Shown here piece by piece: positions 14,163-22,419 of a stretch of DNA of 22,894 bases (positions within the stretch are counted from its first letter, which is position 1; each line of letters begins with the position of its first letter). The position numbers and the translations under genes are program-made. The notes beneath the pieces are model-generated. The model ran no database searches. It had not been told where the DNA came from and saw only the letters and a list, made by a program, of their open reading frames with translations. Source of the DNA: Candidatus Omnitrophota bacterium (GTDB lineage Bacteria; Omnitrophota; Gorgyraeia; Gygaellales; Profunditerraquicolaceae); the NCBI GenBank assembly GCA_023229385.1, contig JALNZI010000014.1, positions 8,054 through 30,947 of the forward strand. The letters run 5' to 3'.

Positions 14163-14867
14163 TTATCTCTGAGGCCTGAACTGTTCTTTGGACTGCTGTT
14201 GCTGACCGGCCGTCTTTGTCTCTTCCTGTATGAATTGCTTACCCAAAACATCACCTTTATAAATCCAAACCTTAACCCCGATTAAACCATAGGTAGTCAG
14301 GGCTTCGGCAAAACCATAATCAATATCCGCACGCAAAGTTTGTAAAGGAACCGAACCAATCTTATAAGTTTCCCTGCGGCCCATTTCTGCACCATTAAGC
14401 CGGCCGGAACAACTTACCCTTATCCCTTTTACTCCCGAGGCGATAGACTGCTCCATAGCCCTTTTAACGGCGCGGCGGAAGGCAATCCTCTTTTCCTGCT
14501 GTAAAGCAATATTCTCAGCCACTAGCTGCGCATCCCAGGCGGGATTATTTATTTCATGTATATCTATAGAAAGCTCATTTTTTACCAGGCTGTTTAAGTC
14601 TGAACGCAAGCGCTCAATATCCGAACCATGCCGGCCGATAATAATTCCCGGACGGGCGGAGAATATCCGGATCCTGATTTTTTCCGCTAATCTCTCAATA
14701 ACAATCTTAGAAATCGCTGCCTGTTTGAATTTGCTTTTAATGAATTTCCTGATCTTAACATCCTGCTGGATAAAAAGAGGGAAATCTTTAGCTTTAGCAA
14801 ACCAGCGTGAATGCCACTGTCTTATAAAACCAATCCTTAATACCAAAGGACTTACTTTATGACCCAT
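14163..14867 (-). CDS. rpsC: 30S ribosomal protein S3
   Basis: S3 sits at the mRNA entry channel with S4 and S5. The 234 residues begin MGHKVSPLVLRIGFIRQWHS. The KH domain shows GIIIGRHGSDIERL with the GxxG loop at 78-81. The C-terminal S3 domain includes GVKGIRVSCSGRLNGAEMGR. The end is glutamine-rich (TAGQQQQSKEQFRPQR). It starts 3 bases after the rplV stop. Confidence 0.99.
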   Translation of the reverse strand: MGHKVSPLVLRIGFIRQWHSRWFAKAKDFPLFIQQDVKIRKFIKSKFKQAAISKIVIERLAEKIRIRIFSARPGIIIGRHGSDIERLRSDLNSLVKNELSIDIHEINNPAWDAQLVAENIALQQEKRIAFRRAVKRAMEQSIASGVKGIRVSCSGRLNGAEMGRRETYKIGSVPLQTLRADIDYGFAEALTTYGLIGVKVWIYKGDVLGKQFIQEETKTAGQQQQSKEQFRPQR

Positions 14868-14870
14868 AAA

Positions 14871-15209
14871 TTATTCTCCAGGTTTTAAATCCAATTCAAT
14901 TTTTATATGCGCGGTACGTTTTACTATTGATGCAGCCCGGCCAAAAGCAGCGGCTTTAAATCTCTTCCACATCGGTCCCGGGTTACAGACAATCTTCGAA
15001 ACATACAATTTATCTATTCCAAAACCCTTAACCTTGGCATTAGCAATCGCGGATCTTAATATTTTAATCAAATATTCCTTGGGCCTCTTATTTAAATGCA
15101 ACAGGATGCTCTGGGCCTCGGAGGCATCTTTGCCGCGGATAAGATCCATAACCAGCCGGACCTTGCTTGGTGAAACCCGTAAAAATTTTCCTTCAGCCTT
15201 TGAAATCAT
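14871..15209 (-). CDS. rplV: 50S ribosomal protein L22
   Basis: L22 lines the peptide exit tunnel through a long beta hairpin. The 112 residues are normal. The start KYLRVSPSKVRLV-like KFLRVSPSKVRLVMDLIRGK and the tunnel hairpin GPMWKRFKAAAFGRAASIVK are clear. No loop insertion or deletion of the sort tied to macrolide resistance stands out. It follows rpsS by one base. Confidence 0.99.
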   Translation of the reverse strand: MISKAEGKFLRVSPSKVRLVMDLIRGKDASEAQSILLHLNKRPKEYLIKILRSAIANAKVKGFGIDKLYVSKIVCNPGPMWKRFKAAAFGRAASIVKRTAHIKIELDLKPGE

Positions 15210-15210
15210 T

Positions 15211-15498
15211 TTATGTCTTCTCCAGGGCCTTCTTAGCCTTTATACCGCCATGTTTTCTGAATATTCTCGAGGGCGAAAACTCCCCTAATTTATGGCCAAC
15301 CATATTCTCGGTGATAAAAACCGGATTATGCCGCCTACCGTCATAAACCGCAAAAGTCAAACCCACAAAATCAGGAATTATGGTTGAACGGCGGCTCCAG
15401 GTCTTGATTGCCTGGCGATCCCCACTCTTCACATGCTTCTCGACCTTTTTTAATAAACTTTCCTCGATATATGGACCTTTTTTTAATGAGCGCGGCAT
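15211..15498 (-). CDS. rpsS: 30S ribosomal protein S19
   Basis: S19 lies in the 30S head and pairs with S13. The 95 residues start MPRSLKKGPYIEESLLKKVE and contain TWSRRSTIIPDFVGLTFAVY and GHKLGEFSPSRIFRKHGG, all typical. It is 2 bases after rplB. Confidence 0.99.
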   Translation of the reverse strand: MPRSLKKGPYIEESLLKKVEKHVKSGDRQAIKTWSRRSTIIPDFVGLTFAVYDGRRHNPVFITENMVGHKLGEFSPSRIFRKHGGIKAKKALEKT

Positions 15499-15500
15499 AA

Positions 15501-16337
15501 TTATGGTTTCCTTCTCTTTATGATAAATTTGTTAGAATATTTTTTGCGGTTTCTCGTCCGATAACCTTTAGTCGGTTTACCCCAAGGAGTAACCGGATGA
15601 GGATTACCCTGGCCCGATTTACCTTCGCCTCCGCCGTGCGGATGGTCAAAGGGATTCATTACCACACCCCTTACTGAAGGTTTAATACCCAGCCAACGGT
15701 TCTTCCCTGCTTTACCTAAAATCAACGATTCATGCTCTATATTACCAATTTGGCCGATAGTCGCATGGCAATCCAAACTTACCAATCTCACTTCTCCAGA
15801 AGGTAACCTTATGTGGGCAAAATCACCTTCTTTTGCCATGATCTGCGCGCTGGTGCCTGCTCCGCGGACAATCTGGCCGCCCTTACCTTTAAATAATTCA
15901 ATATTATGAATCAGGGTACCTGAAGGGATATTGCGGATAAGCAGACAATTACCAACCTTAATATCTACATCCTTCTGATTACTGGAAACAATTATATCCT
16001 CTACGTTAAGTCCAACCGGAGCGATAATATAGCGCTTCTCTTTATTCGGATATTCCACTAAAGCGATTCTGGCTGAACGATTAGGATCATACTCAATACC
16101 TAAAACCTTTGCCGGCTGATCATGTATATCACGCTTAAAATCAACTATCCGCAGCATCCTTTTATGCCCGCCGCCTATATGCCTGGTAGTTATACGGCCG
16201 TAAGAATTTCTTCCACCTGTTTTCTTAAGCGGTAATAACAAAGAGCGTTCAGGCGTATGCTTGGTAATCTCGGCAAAATCCGGGCCGCTCATATGCCTTC
16301 TTGATGGTGTTGTCGGTTTAAATTTTATTATTCCCAT
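15501..16337 (-). CDS. rplB: 50S ribosomal protein L2
   Basis: L2 binds near the peptidyl transferase centre and is needed for subunit association. The 278 residues are full length. The signature VMNPFDHPHGGGEGKSGQG is present, with H232 equivalent to E. coli H229. The C-terminus GKPTKGYRTRNRKKYS is typical. An AGGA ribosome site precedes the ATG, 15 bases after rplW. Confidence 0.99.
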   Translation of the reverse strand: MGIIKFKPTTPSRRHMSGPDFAEITKHTPERSLLLPLKKTGGRNSYGRITTRHIGGGHKRMLRIVDFKRDIHDQPAKVLGIEYDPNRSARIALVEYPNKEKRYIIAPVGLNVEDIIVSSNQKDVDIKVGNCLLIRNIPSGTLIHNIELFKGKGGQIVRGAGTSAQIMAKEGDFAHIRLPSGEVRLVSLDCHATIGQIGNIEHESLILGKAGKNRWLGIKPSVRGVVMNPFDHPHGGGEGKSGQGNPHPVTPWGKPTKGYRTRNRKKYSNKFIIKRRKP

Positions 16338-16352
16338 TTTATTTTCCTATAT

Positions 16353-16631
16353 TTACTGAACTTCTATTTTTTGTCCGGCTACTAAAGTAACTACGGCTTT
16401 TTTGGTATCTGTTGTGCGGCCAAGCTGATGCCTTACCCTTTTTAACTTGCCTGCAGAAACAAAGGTATTCACATTTTTTACTTTCACTTTATACGCCTGT
16501 TCAACAGCTTTTTTAATCTGTATTTTATTAGCAGAGTTAACTACCAGAAAAAGATATTTACCGCTTGGCTGGTAGGTGCTGGATTTCTCCGTCTGCAAAA
16601 GCGCCTTGATTATAATCGGATTCGTGCCCAT
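16353..16631 (-). CDS. rplW: 50S ribosomal protein L23
   Basis: L23 is the exit-tunnel protein that docks trigger factor, SRP and SecY. The 92 residues show IIKALLQTEKSSTYQPSGKY, a V-N-x-A-N-K strand (FLVVNSANKIQIKKAVEQ) and VNTFVSAGKLKRVRHQLGR. It overlaps the rplD stop by one base (TAATG), so it is translationally coupled. Confidence 0.98.
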   Translation of the reverse strand: MGTNPIIIKALLQTEKSSTYQPSGKYLFLVVNSANKIQIKKAVEQAYKVKVKNVNTFVSAGKLKRVRHQLGRTTDTKKAVVTLVAGQKIEVQ

Positions 16632-17275
16632 TACTTTAACCTCTCAGTCAAATCGCTTAAACCTGCCTTGGTAATCAGCAGTTTTTGGTTATTCATTACC
16701 TCATAAGCATGGCAATCCTTAGCTAAATCCACGGTTAAGAAACTGATATTCTTTAAGGCCTTTTTCAAATCAGCGTCCAATTTATGCGTTAAGAATAAAA
16801 CTTTTCTTTCTTTCTTTACTTTAGGAGAGAATAATTTCAGGTTAGTTAATATCTTTACCGCCAGCTGCGTCTTCGGAGACTCAACCTTAAATTCATCCAG
16901 GATCAGGAAATTATTTTCCTTGAGTCTGGTATTTAAACTAGTCTTTAAAGCCAGTGCCTTAATCTTCTGCGGGAGTTCATAAGAAAAATCTCTTGGATGA
17001 GGGCCAAAAACCACGCCGCCATGTCTCCATAAAGGAGAACGCGTAGAACCTACACGGGCACGTCCTGTGCCTTTTTGTTTCCAGGGCTTCTTACCGCCGC
17101 CGGAAACTTCTCCGCGGGTCTTAGTCGCTGCTAAACCTTTTCTTTGGTTAGCCTTATAAGCCTCAATGGCCTGATGCAGGCAATCGGTATTTTGAGAGCC
17201 ATCAAAAATATCAGCATTGAGCTTTATCGTATCGACTTCCTTGCCTTCGCTATTATATACAGGTAAAGTAAACAT
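16631..17275 (-). CDS. rplD: 50S ribosomal protein L4
   Basis: L4 reaches into the exit tunnel with L22. In E. coli it also represses the S10 operon. The 214 residues include the tunnel loop KKPWKQKGTGRARVGSTRSP, followed by WRHGGVVFGPHPRDFSYELP. No deletion in the loop is seen. It follows rplC by one base. The E. coli-style S10 leader cannot be present before rpsJ here, since tuf lies only 3 bases upstream. Confidence 0.99.
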   Translation of the reverse strand: MFTLPVYNSEGKEVDTIKLNADIFDGSQNTDCLHQAIEAYKANQRKGLAATKTRGEVSGGGKKPWKQKGTGRARVGSTRSPLWRHGGVVFGPHPRDFSYELPQKIKALALKTSLNTRLKENNFLILDEFKVESPKTQLAVKILTNLKLFSPKVKKERKVLFLTHKLDADLKKALKNISFLTVDLAKDCHAYEVMNNQKLLITKAGLSDLTERLK

Positions 17276-17276
17276 A

Positions 17277-17912
17277 TTATTTCTTAACCACTACTTTCTT
17301 ATTCGCCTTTTTCTTGGCCTTAGTAATCACCAAATAGCCATTCTTATGTCCGGGAACCGCCCCTTCAACCAAAAGAACGTTATTTGCTAAATCCACCTTT
17401 ATAACCTTAAGGTTTTGAATTGTAACCTTTTCATTGCCCATATGCCCCGGCATATTATGCCCGCGAAATACACGCCCGGGGGTAGTGCTAGAACCAATGG
17501 AACCAACCCGGCGATGTGAAGTCGAACCATGTGTCCTTGGTCCGCCCTTCCAATGCCAGCGCTTCATACCACCCGCAAAACCCTTGCCGATAGAAATCCC
17601 GCTGACATCTACAAAATCACCCTCAGTAAAAAGGTCAACCTTAAGTTCATCCCCGACTTTATATTCAACATTTGCTTCTTTTGAAAGTTCCTTAATCACC
17701 TTACGCGCAGGTATATTCAATTTTTTAAATACTCCCGCCTGAGGCTTCTTAATCTTTTTCTCAGGCACCACTTCAAAACCCAATTGAACATTCTTATCCT
17801 TGATCATTAAAACAGGACAAGGACCAGCCTCTATAGCCGTAACTCCAACCTGAGAGTTATCTGCCGCAAAAACCTGAGTCATTCCAATCTTTTTACCAAT
17901 TAAACCAATCAT
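17277..17912 (-). CDS. rplC: 50S ribosomal protein L3
   Basis: L3 starts 50S assembly and reaches the peptidyl transferase centre. The 211 residues begin MIGLIGKKIGMTQVFAAD. The extended loop GSIGSSTTPGRVFRGHNMPG, then HMGNEKVTIQNL, matches the family. The end is lysine-rich (TKAKKKANKKVVVKK). It follows rpsJ by 25 bases. Confidence 0.99.
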   Translation of the reverse strand: MIGLIGKKIGMTQVFAADNSQVGVTAIEAGPCPVLMIKDKNVQLGFEVVPEKKIKKPQAGVFKKLNIPARKVIKELSKEANVEYKVGDELKVDLFTEGDFVDVSGISIGKGFAGGMKRWHWKGGPRTHGSTSHRRVGSIGSSTTPGRVFRGHNMPGHMGNEKVTIQNLKVIKVDLANNVLLVEGAVPGHKNGYLVITKAKKKANKKVVVKK

Positions 17913-17937
17913 TTTATTTTTATCCGTTTTAGATTTA

Positions 17938-18243
17938 CTACTTGATCTCTACATCCACACCTGCGGGCAAATTCAATTTCCTTAATGAATCGATGGTCTT
18001 AGCTGTGGGCTCAAAGATGTCAATAAGGCGCTTATGGGTAGACAAATCAAACTGTTCACGAGATTTCTTGTCAACATGCGGAGAACGTAGTACCGTATAA
18101 ATCTCACGTTTAGTGGGAAGCGGAACGGGGCCGGAAATCTTAGCCCCGGTGCGCTTAACAGTATCCACAATCTCTATTACTGCCTGATCCAAAAGCCGGT
18201 GATCATAGGCTTTTAATTTAATCCGAATCTTCTGAGTATTCAT
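17938..18243 (-). CDS. rpsJ: 30S ribosomal protein S10
   Basis: S10 lies in the 30S head and also acts as NusE in transcription antitermination. The 101 residues start MNTQKIRIKLKAYDHRLLDQ and contain GPVPLPTKREIYTVLRSPHV and the end LPAGVDVEIK, all typical. It starts 3 bases after the tuf stop, so the str and S10 blocks are joined without room for a separate S10 promoter or leader. Confidence 0.99.
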   Translation of the reverse strand: MNTQKIRIKLKAYDHRLLDQAVIEIVDTVKRTGAKISGPVPLPTKREIYTVLRSPHVDKKSREQFDLSTHKRLIDIFEPTAKTIDSLRKLNLPAGVDVEIK

Positions 18244-18246
18244 TAG

Positions 18247-19449
18247 TTATGCAATAATCTCCGTAACTACGCCTGCACCCACGGTATGTCCACCTTCGCG
18301 GATGGCAAAACGCGATTCCTTCTCCATAGCGATAGGAGTAATCAATTCTACCTCCAGGACCACATTATCGCCAGGCATAACCATCTCTACCCCTTCGGGA
18401 AGAGTGGCTGAGCCAGTAACGTCAGTAGTACGGAAATAGAACTGCGGCCTGTACCCCTTAAAGAATGGAGTATGCCTTCCACCTTCTTCTTTGGTCAGGA
18501 TATAAACCTGGGCCTTGAATTTTGTATGCGGCAGAATAGATTTTGGAGCAGCAATAACCATTCCGCGTTCAATATCATTTTTTTCTACGCCTCTTAAAAG
18601 CAGACCGACATTATCTCCGGCATGTCCTTCATCAAGCAGCTTACGGAACATTTCAATTCCGGTAACTACTGACTTCTTGGCTTCCGGCCTTAAACCGATG
18701 ATCTCAACTTCTTCGCCAACCTTCACTTTACCACGTTCAATTCTTCCTGTACCTACTGTACCTCTACCTTCAATACTGAAAACATCTTCCACTGCCATAA
18801 GTAAAGGTTTATCTAACTCTCTCGGAGGAAGAGGAATAAACTCATCAACCGCTTTCATTAAATCTAAAATCGGCTTTGCATCCGGGCTATTAGCATCCGC
18901 GGCAGAATAAGCCTTATTTGCGCTACCACGTATGATTGGAGTTTTATCTCCAGGGTAACCATATTTAGTCAAAAGCTCCCTGATCTCCATTTCTACCAGA
19001 TCCAAAAGTTCTTTATCATCTACTAAGTCAACTTTATTCATAAACACAACCATAGCTGGAACATTAACCTGGCGTGCCAAAAGAATATGCTCTCTAGTCT
19101 GAGGCATAGGGCCGTCAGCTGCTGAAACTACCAGAATTGCCCCGTCCATCTGGGCTGCGCCGGTAATCATATTTTTAATGTAATCTGCGTGGCCCGGGCA
19201 ATCAATATGCGCATAGTGGCGGGCATCTGTTTCATATTCAACATGGGCAACTGAAATAGTAACTACCTTTGTATCATCCCTGACTGTTCCACCTTTGGCA
19301 ATATCCGCATAATCTCTATGTGCGGCTTTACCGAGTTTTGATAAAACATTACAGATGGCAGCAGTAAGCGTAGTCTTACCATGATCAATATGACCAATGG
19401 TTCCGATATTTACGTGTGGTTTACTTCTTACAAATTTCTCTTTAGCCAT
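18247..19449 (-). CDS. tuf: Elongation factor Tu with variant switch I
   Basis: EF-Tu carries aminoacyl-tRNA to the ribosome as a GTPase. The 400 residues hold all three domains. GTPase motifs: GHIDHGKT (19-26), DCPGH (83-87), NKVD (138-141) and SAN at 176-178 (usually SAL). Switch I is unusual. Where most bacteria have E-x-x-RGITI, this protein reads DIAKGGTVRDDTKVVTISV (48-66), so the RG of RGITI is KV, while the Mg-binding Thr (T64) is kept. I recall the same DIAKGGTVRD type in planctomycete EF-Tu, which suggests lineage rather than mutation. AGGAGG precedes the ATG. Only one tuf copy is seen. Confidence 0.99.
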   Translation of the reverse strand: MAKEKFVRSKPHVNIGTIGHIDHGKTTLTAAICNVLSKLGKAAHRDYADIAKGGTVRDDTKVVTISVAHVEYETDARHYAHIDCPGHADYIKNMITGAAQMDGAILVVSAADGPMPQTREHILLARQVNVPAMVVFMNKVDLVDDKELLDLVEMEIRELLTKYGYPGDKTPIIRGSANKAYSAADANSPDAKPILDLMKAVDEFIPLPPRELDKPLLMAVEDVFSIEGRGTVGTGRIERGKVKVGEEVEIIGLRPEAKKSVVTGIEMFRKLLDEGHAGDNVGLLLRGVEKNDIERGMVIAAPKSILPHTKFKAQVYILTKEEGGRHTPFFKGYRPQFYFRTTDVTGSATLPEGVEMVMPGDNVVLEVELITPIAMEKESRFAIREGGHTVGAGVVTEIIA

Positions 19450-19468
19450 TTTTTAGTCCTCCTATTTT

Positions 19469-21565
19469 TTAAAAAGTTTTTCTTGCGCTAGTATTTGCTG
19501 ATCCTGAAACTATTTTTTCCGCTACATGCGCAGGAACCTCGCTGTAAAAGGAAGGTTCCATTGTATACGATGCGCGGCCTTGTGTCAAGGATCTTGTTAT
19601 AGTTGCATAATTAAAAACTTCAGACAACGGAACGTTCGCTCGGATAGTACGTAAATTTAATGTTTGCCCGAGGGCAATAATTTTTGCGCGCCGTGATGAA
19701 AGATCGCCGATGATCTGCCCCATAAACTCCTCAGGAACAGTTACTTCAATATCCATGATCGGTTCCAATAAAACCGGATGCGCTTTTCTCATCCCATCCT
19801 GAAAAGCAATTGAACCGGCCATTTTAAATGCCAACTCTGAAGAATCAACTTCATGAAATGATCCGTCAACTAATACAACATTAATATCAGTAACCGGGTA
19901 GCCGGCTAAAACTCCGTTTTTTGCCGCACCCATTATTCCCTGTTTTACCGCAGGAATAAATTCACGCGGGATAGCGCCGCTTTTAATTTTATCTTCAAAA
20001 GTAATTCCTGTGCCTGGAGTTTCCTGAGGGCCCATCTCGATAACACAATGGCCATATTGTCCGCGGCCGCCGGATTGTGAAATAAATTTTCCCACACTGG
20101 AAACACTCTTTCTAATTGTCTCGCGATATGCCACCTGCGGAGCACCCACCTGGGCCTCTACATTAAACTCACGCAAGATCCTATCTACTATAATTTCCAA
20201 ATGTAATTGCCCCATTCCGGCAATTAAGGTCTGGCCGGTCTCCTGATTATAGGTAACCCTGAATGACGGATCCTCATCTTCCAGCTTATGCATAGCTAAA
20301 CCCAATTTTTCCTGAGCATCCTTTGATTTAGGTTCAATCGCCTGCTGGATAACCGGCTCAGGAAAACGCATTGCTTCAATAAGAATAGGATTCTTTTCCA
20401 TGCATAAAGTATCACCAGTCTTGGTATCTTTTAAACCCACCAACGCCGCAATGTCACCCGTAGAGATACTATCAGTTACCTCCTGATGATTAGCATGCAT
20501 CTTCACAATCTTAGTAACTCTTTCTCTCAGGCGTTTAGTAGCATTATAAATATATGTACCTGAGGTAAGTGTCCCGGAATATACCCTGGTAAAATAAATC
20601 TTACCGACAAAAGGATCGGTTGCTACCTTAAAACATAAAGCGGTAAATGGGCTCTTGTCATCGGCAATAACCTCTTCAAACTCGCCGCTATCCGGATTAG
20701 TACCCTTGACTGCAGGCACCTCAACCGGAGAAGGAAGATAGTCCTTGACTGCGTCTAAAACCAACTGTACCCCTTTATTCTTAAAAGCTGTGCCGCAAAG
20801 TACAGGCACAAATTTATTGGCGATACAAGTCCGGCGGATGGCTTTTTTTAATTCCTCATTAGTAACTGTTTTACCCGCCAAATAATCCTCCATAATCAAA
20901 TCATCGCCTTCTGCGACTTTCTCGACCAGGATTAAGCGGTATTTCTCAAAATCCGCCAGCATATCCTCAGGGACTTCCTTTTCTTCAATTTCTTTCCCCA
21001 TCTCATCTTTGTAATGAACCAGTTTTTTCTCCACCAGGTCAACTATGCCGTTAAAATTAGCTTCCTTACCTACAGGTAGCTGAATAGCGGCAACATTGGC
21101 CCCTAATCTTTCGCGCATCTGGTCTACTACGCCCAAGAAGTCTGAGCCGGTACGATCCATTTTATTTACAAATGCCAGACGGGGAACACTATAACGGTCT
21201 GCCTGACGCCATACAGTTTCTGATTGCGGCTGAACTCCACCGACACTGCAGAAAACAACCACTGCGCCATCCAAAACCTTTAATGAACGCTCTACTTCAA
21301 TAGTAAAATCAACGTGTCCTGGTGTATCGATGAGGTTGATGGTTATACCTTTCCAGGTGCAAGTAGTAGCGGCAGCGGTAATCGTAATACCTCTTTCCTG
21401 CTCCTGAACCATCCAGTCCATAGTCGCAGCTCCATCATGGACTTCCCCGATTTTATAGTTTTTTCCTGTATAATAAAGGATGCGCTCGCTGGTTGTAGTT
21501 TTCCCAGCGTCAATATGCGCGATAATCCCAATATTCCTGATTTTATCTAACGGTATTTTTCTCAT
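19469..21565 (-). CDS. fusA: Elongation factor G
   Basis: EF-G is the GTPase that drives translocation. The 698 residues are the usual length. GTPase motifs are AHIDAGKTT (16-24), the standard switch I QERGITITAAA (56-66), DTPGHVDF (80-87) and NKMDRTG (134-140). Domain IV and V blocks are SGGRGQYGHCVIEMGP and VLLEPIMDIEVTVPEEFMG. Its normal RGITI contrasts with the altered switch of the neighbouring tuf. No Shine-Dalgarno sequence is visible before the ATG, 3 bases after rpsG, so coupling is likely. A second, divergent EF-G elsewhere cannot be excluded. Confidence 0.99.
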   Translation of the reverse strand: MRKIPLDKIRNIGIIAHIDAGKTTTSERILYYTGKNYKIGEVHDGAATMDWMVQEQERGITITAAATTCTWKGITINLIDTPGHVDFTIEVERSLKVLDGAVVVFCSVGGVQPQSETVWRQADRYSVPRLAFVNKMDRTGSDFLGVVDQMRERLGANVAAIQLPVGKEANFNGIVDLVEKKLVHYKDEMGKEIEEKEVPEDMLADFEKYRLILVEKVAEGDDLIMEDYLAGKTVTNEELKKAIRRTCIANKFVPVLCGTAFKNKGVQLVLDAVKDYLPSPVEVPAVKGTNPDSGEFEEVIADDKSPFTALCFKVATDPFVGKIYFTRVYSGTLTSGTYIYNATKRLRERVTKIVKMHANHQEVTDSISTGDIAALVGLKDTKTGDTLCMEKNPILIEAMRFPEPVIQQAIEPKSKDAQEKLGLAMHKLEDEDPSFRVTYNQETGQTLIAGMGQLHLEIIVDRILREFNVEAQVGAPQVAYRETIRKSVSSVGKFISQSGGRGQYGHCVIEMGPQETPGTGITFEDKIKSGAIPREFIPAVKQGIMGAAKNGVLAGYPVTDINVVLVDGSFHEVDSSELAFKMAGSIAFQDGMRKAHPVLLEPIMDIEVTVPEEFMGQIIGDLSSRRAKIIALGQTLNLRTIRANVPLSEVFNYATITRSLTQGRASYTMEPSFYSEVPAHVAEKIVSGSANTSARKTF

Positions 21566-21568
21566 ATT

Positions 21569-22039
21569 TTACCAGCGGAAATGCGCATAGGCCTTATTTG
21601 ATTCGGCCATCTTATGCGTATCATCCCTCTTCTTTATAGCTGAACCTTCACCTTTATAAGCAGAAATAATCTCATCCGCCAATTTCTCCTGCATCGGCTT
21701 GCCTTTTCTATGCTGGGCAAAATCCCTGATCCAACGCAAAGCGATAGATGTACCACGCTCCTGCCTGACCTCTATAGGAACCTGATAAGTTGCGCCGCCG
21801 ACCCTGCGCGGTTTTACTTCTAAGCGCGGCCGGGCATTATCCAATGCCTTATAGAAAACCTTAAGTATATCCTGCTCATTCAAATTCTTCTGGGCAATAT
21901 CAAAAGCACTGTAAACTAACTTTTCTGCCACTGCCTTTTTGCCCTCAACCATAACCATATTGATAAACTTGGCAACTATCTTGCTGTTAAATTTAGGATC
22001 TGCTAAAATAATTTTTTCTTGCGCTTTTCTTCTTCTCAT
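21569..22039 (-). CDS. rpsG: 30S ribosomal protein S7
   Basis: S7 starts assembly of the 30S head and lies near the E site; in E. coli it represses the str operon. The 156 residues are typical: starts MRRRKAQEKIILADPKF, then VKPRRVGGATYQVPIEVR, and ends KRDDTHKMAESNKAYAHFRW. The start overlaps the rpsL stop in TAATG, with AAAGGA upstream. The 100-base rpsL-rpsG gap that carries the S7 site in E. coli is absent. Confidence 0.99.
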   Translation of the reverse strand: MRRRKAQEKIILADPKFNSKIVAKFINMVMVEGKKAVAEKLVYSAFDIAQKNLNEQDILKVFYKALDNARPRLEVKPRRVGGATYQVPIEVRQERGTSIALRWIRDFAQHRKGKPMQEKLADEIISAYKGEGSAIKKRDDTHKMAESNKAYAHFRW

Positions 22040-22416
22040 TATTTATCCTTTGGTTTCTTTGCCCCGTATTTTGAACGCGACCTTCTCCGCGCATTCACCC
22101 CTGAAGCATCCAATGTACCCCTGACAATATGATAACGCACACCTGGTAAATCTTTGACCCTGCCGCCCCTAACTAAAACAATGGAGTGCTCCTGAAGATT
22201 ATGCCCTTCTCCCGGAATATAAGCAGTAACCTCAATACCCGTAGTAAGCCTAACCCTGGCAATTTTTCTTAAAGCGGAGTTGGGCTTCTTAGGTGTCATC
22301 GTACGCACCTGAAGACAAACGCCTCTTCTCTGCGGGCAATTTTTTAACGCCGGAGATTTACTTCTCTTTTTCTTGGAGACTCTTCCGAACCTGATTAATT
22401 GAGCAATTGTGGGCAT
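22039..22416 (-). CDS. rpsL: 30S ribosomal protein S12
   Basis: S12 lies at the decoding centre. The 125 residues start MPTIAQLIRFGRVSKKKRSK. K43 (TPKKPNSALRK) and K88 (RVKDLPGVRYH), the positions of streptomycin-resistance changes, are wild type. D89, the residue methylthiolated in E. coli S12, is present. AAAGGA precedes the ATG. It follows rpoC by 3 bases, so the str block is joined directly to the RNA polymerase genes. Confidence 0.99.
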   Translation of the reverse strand: MPTIAQLIRFGRVSKKKRSKSPALKNCPQRRGVCLQVRTMTPKKPNSALRKIARVRLTTGIEVTAYIPGEGHNLQEHSIVLVRGGRVKDLPGVRYHIVRGTLDASGVNARRRSRSKYGAKKPKDK

Positions 22417-22419
22417 AGA

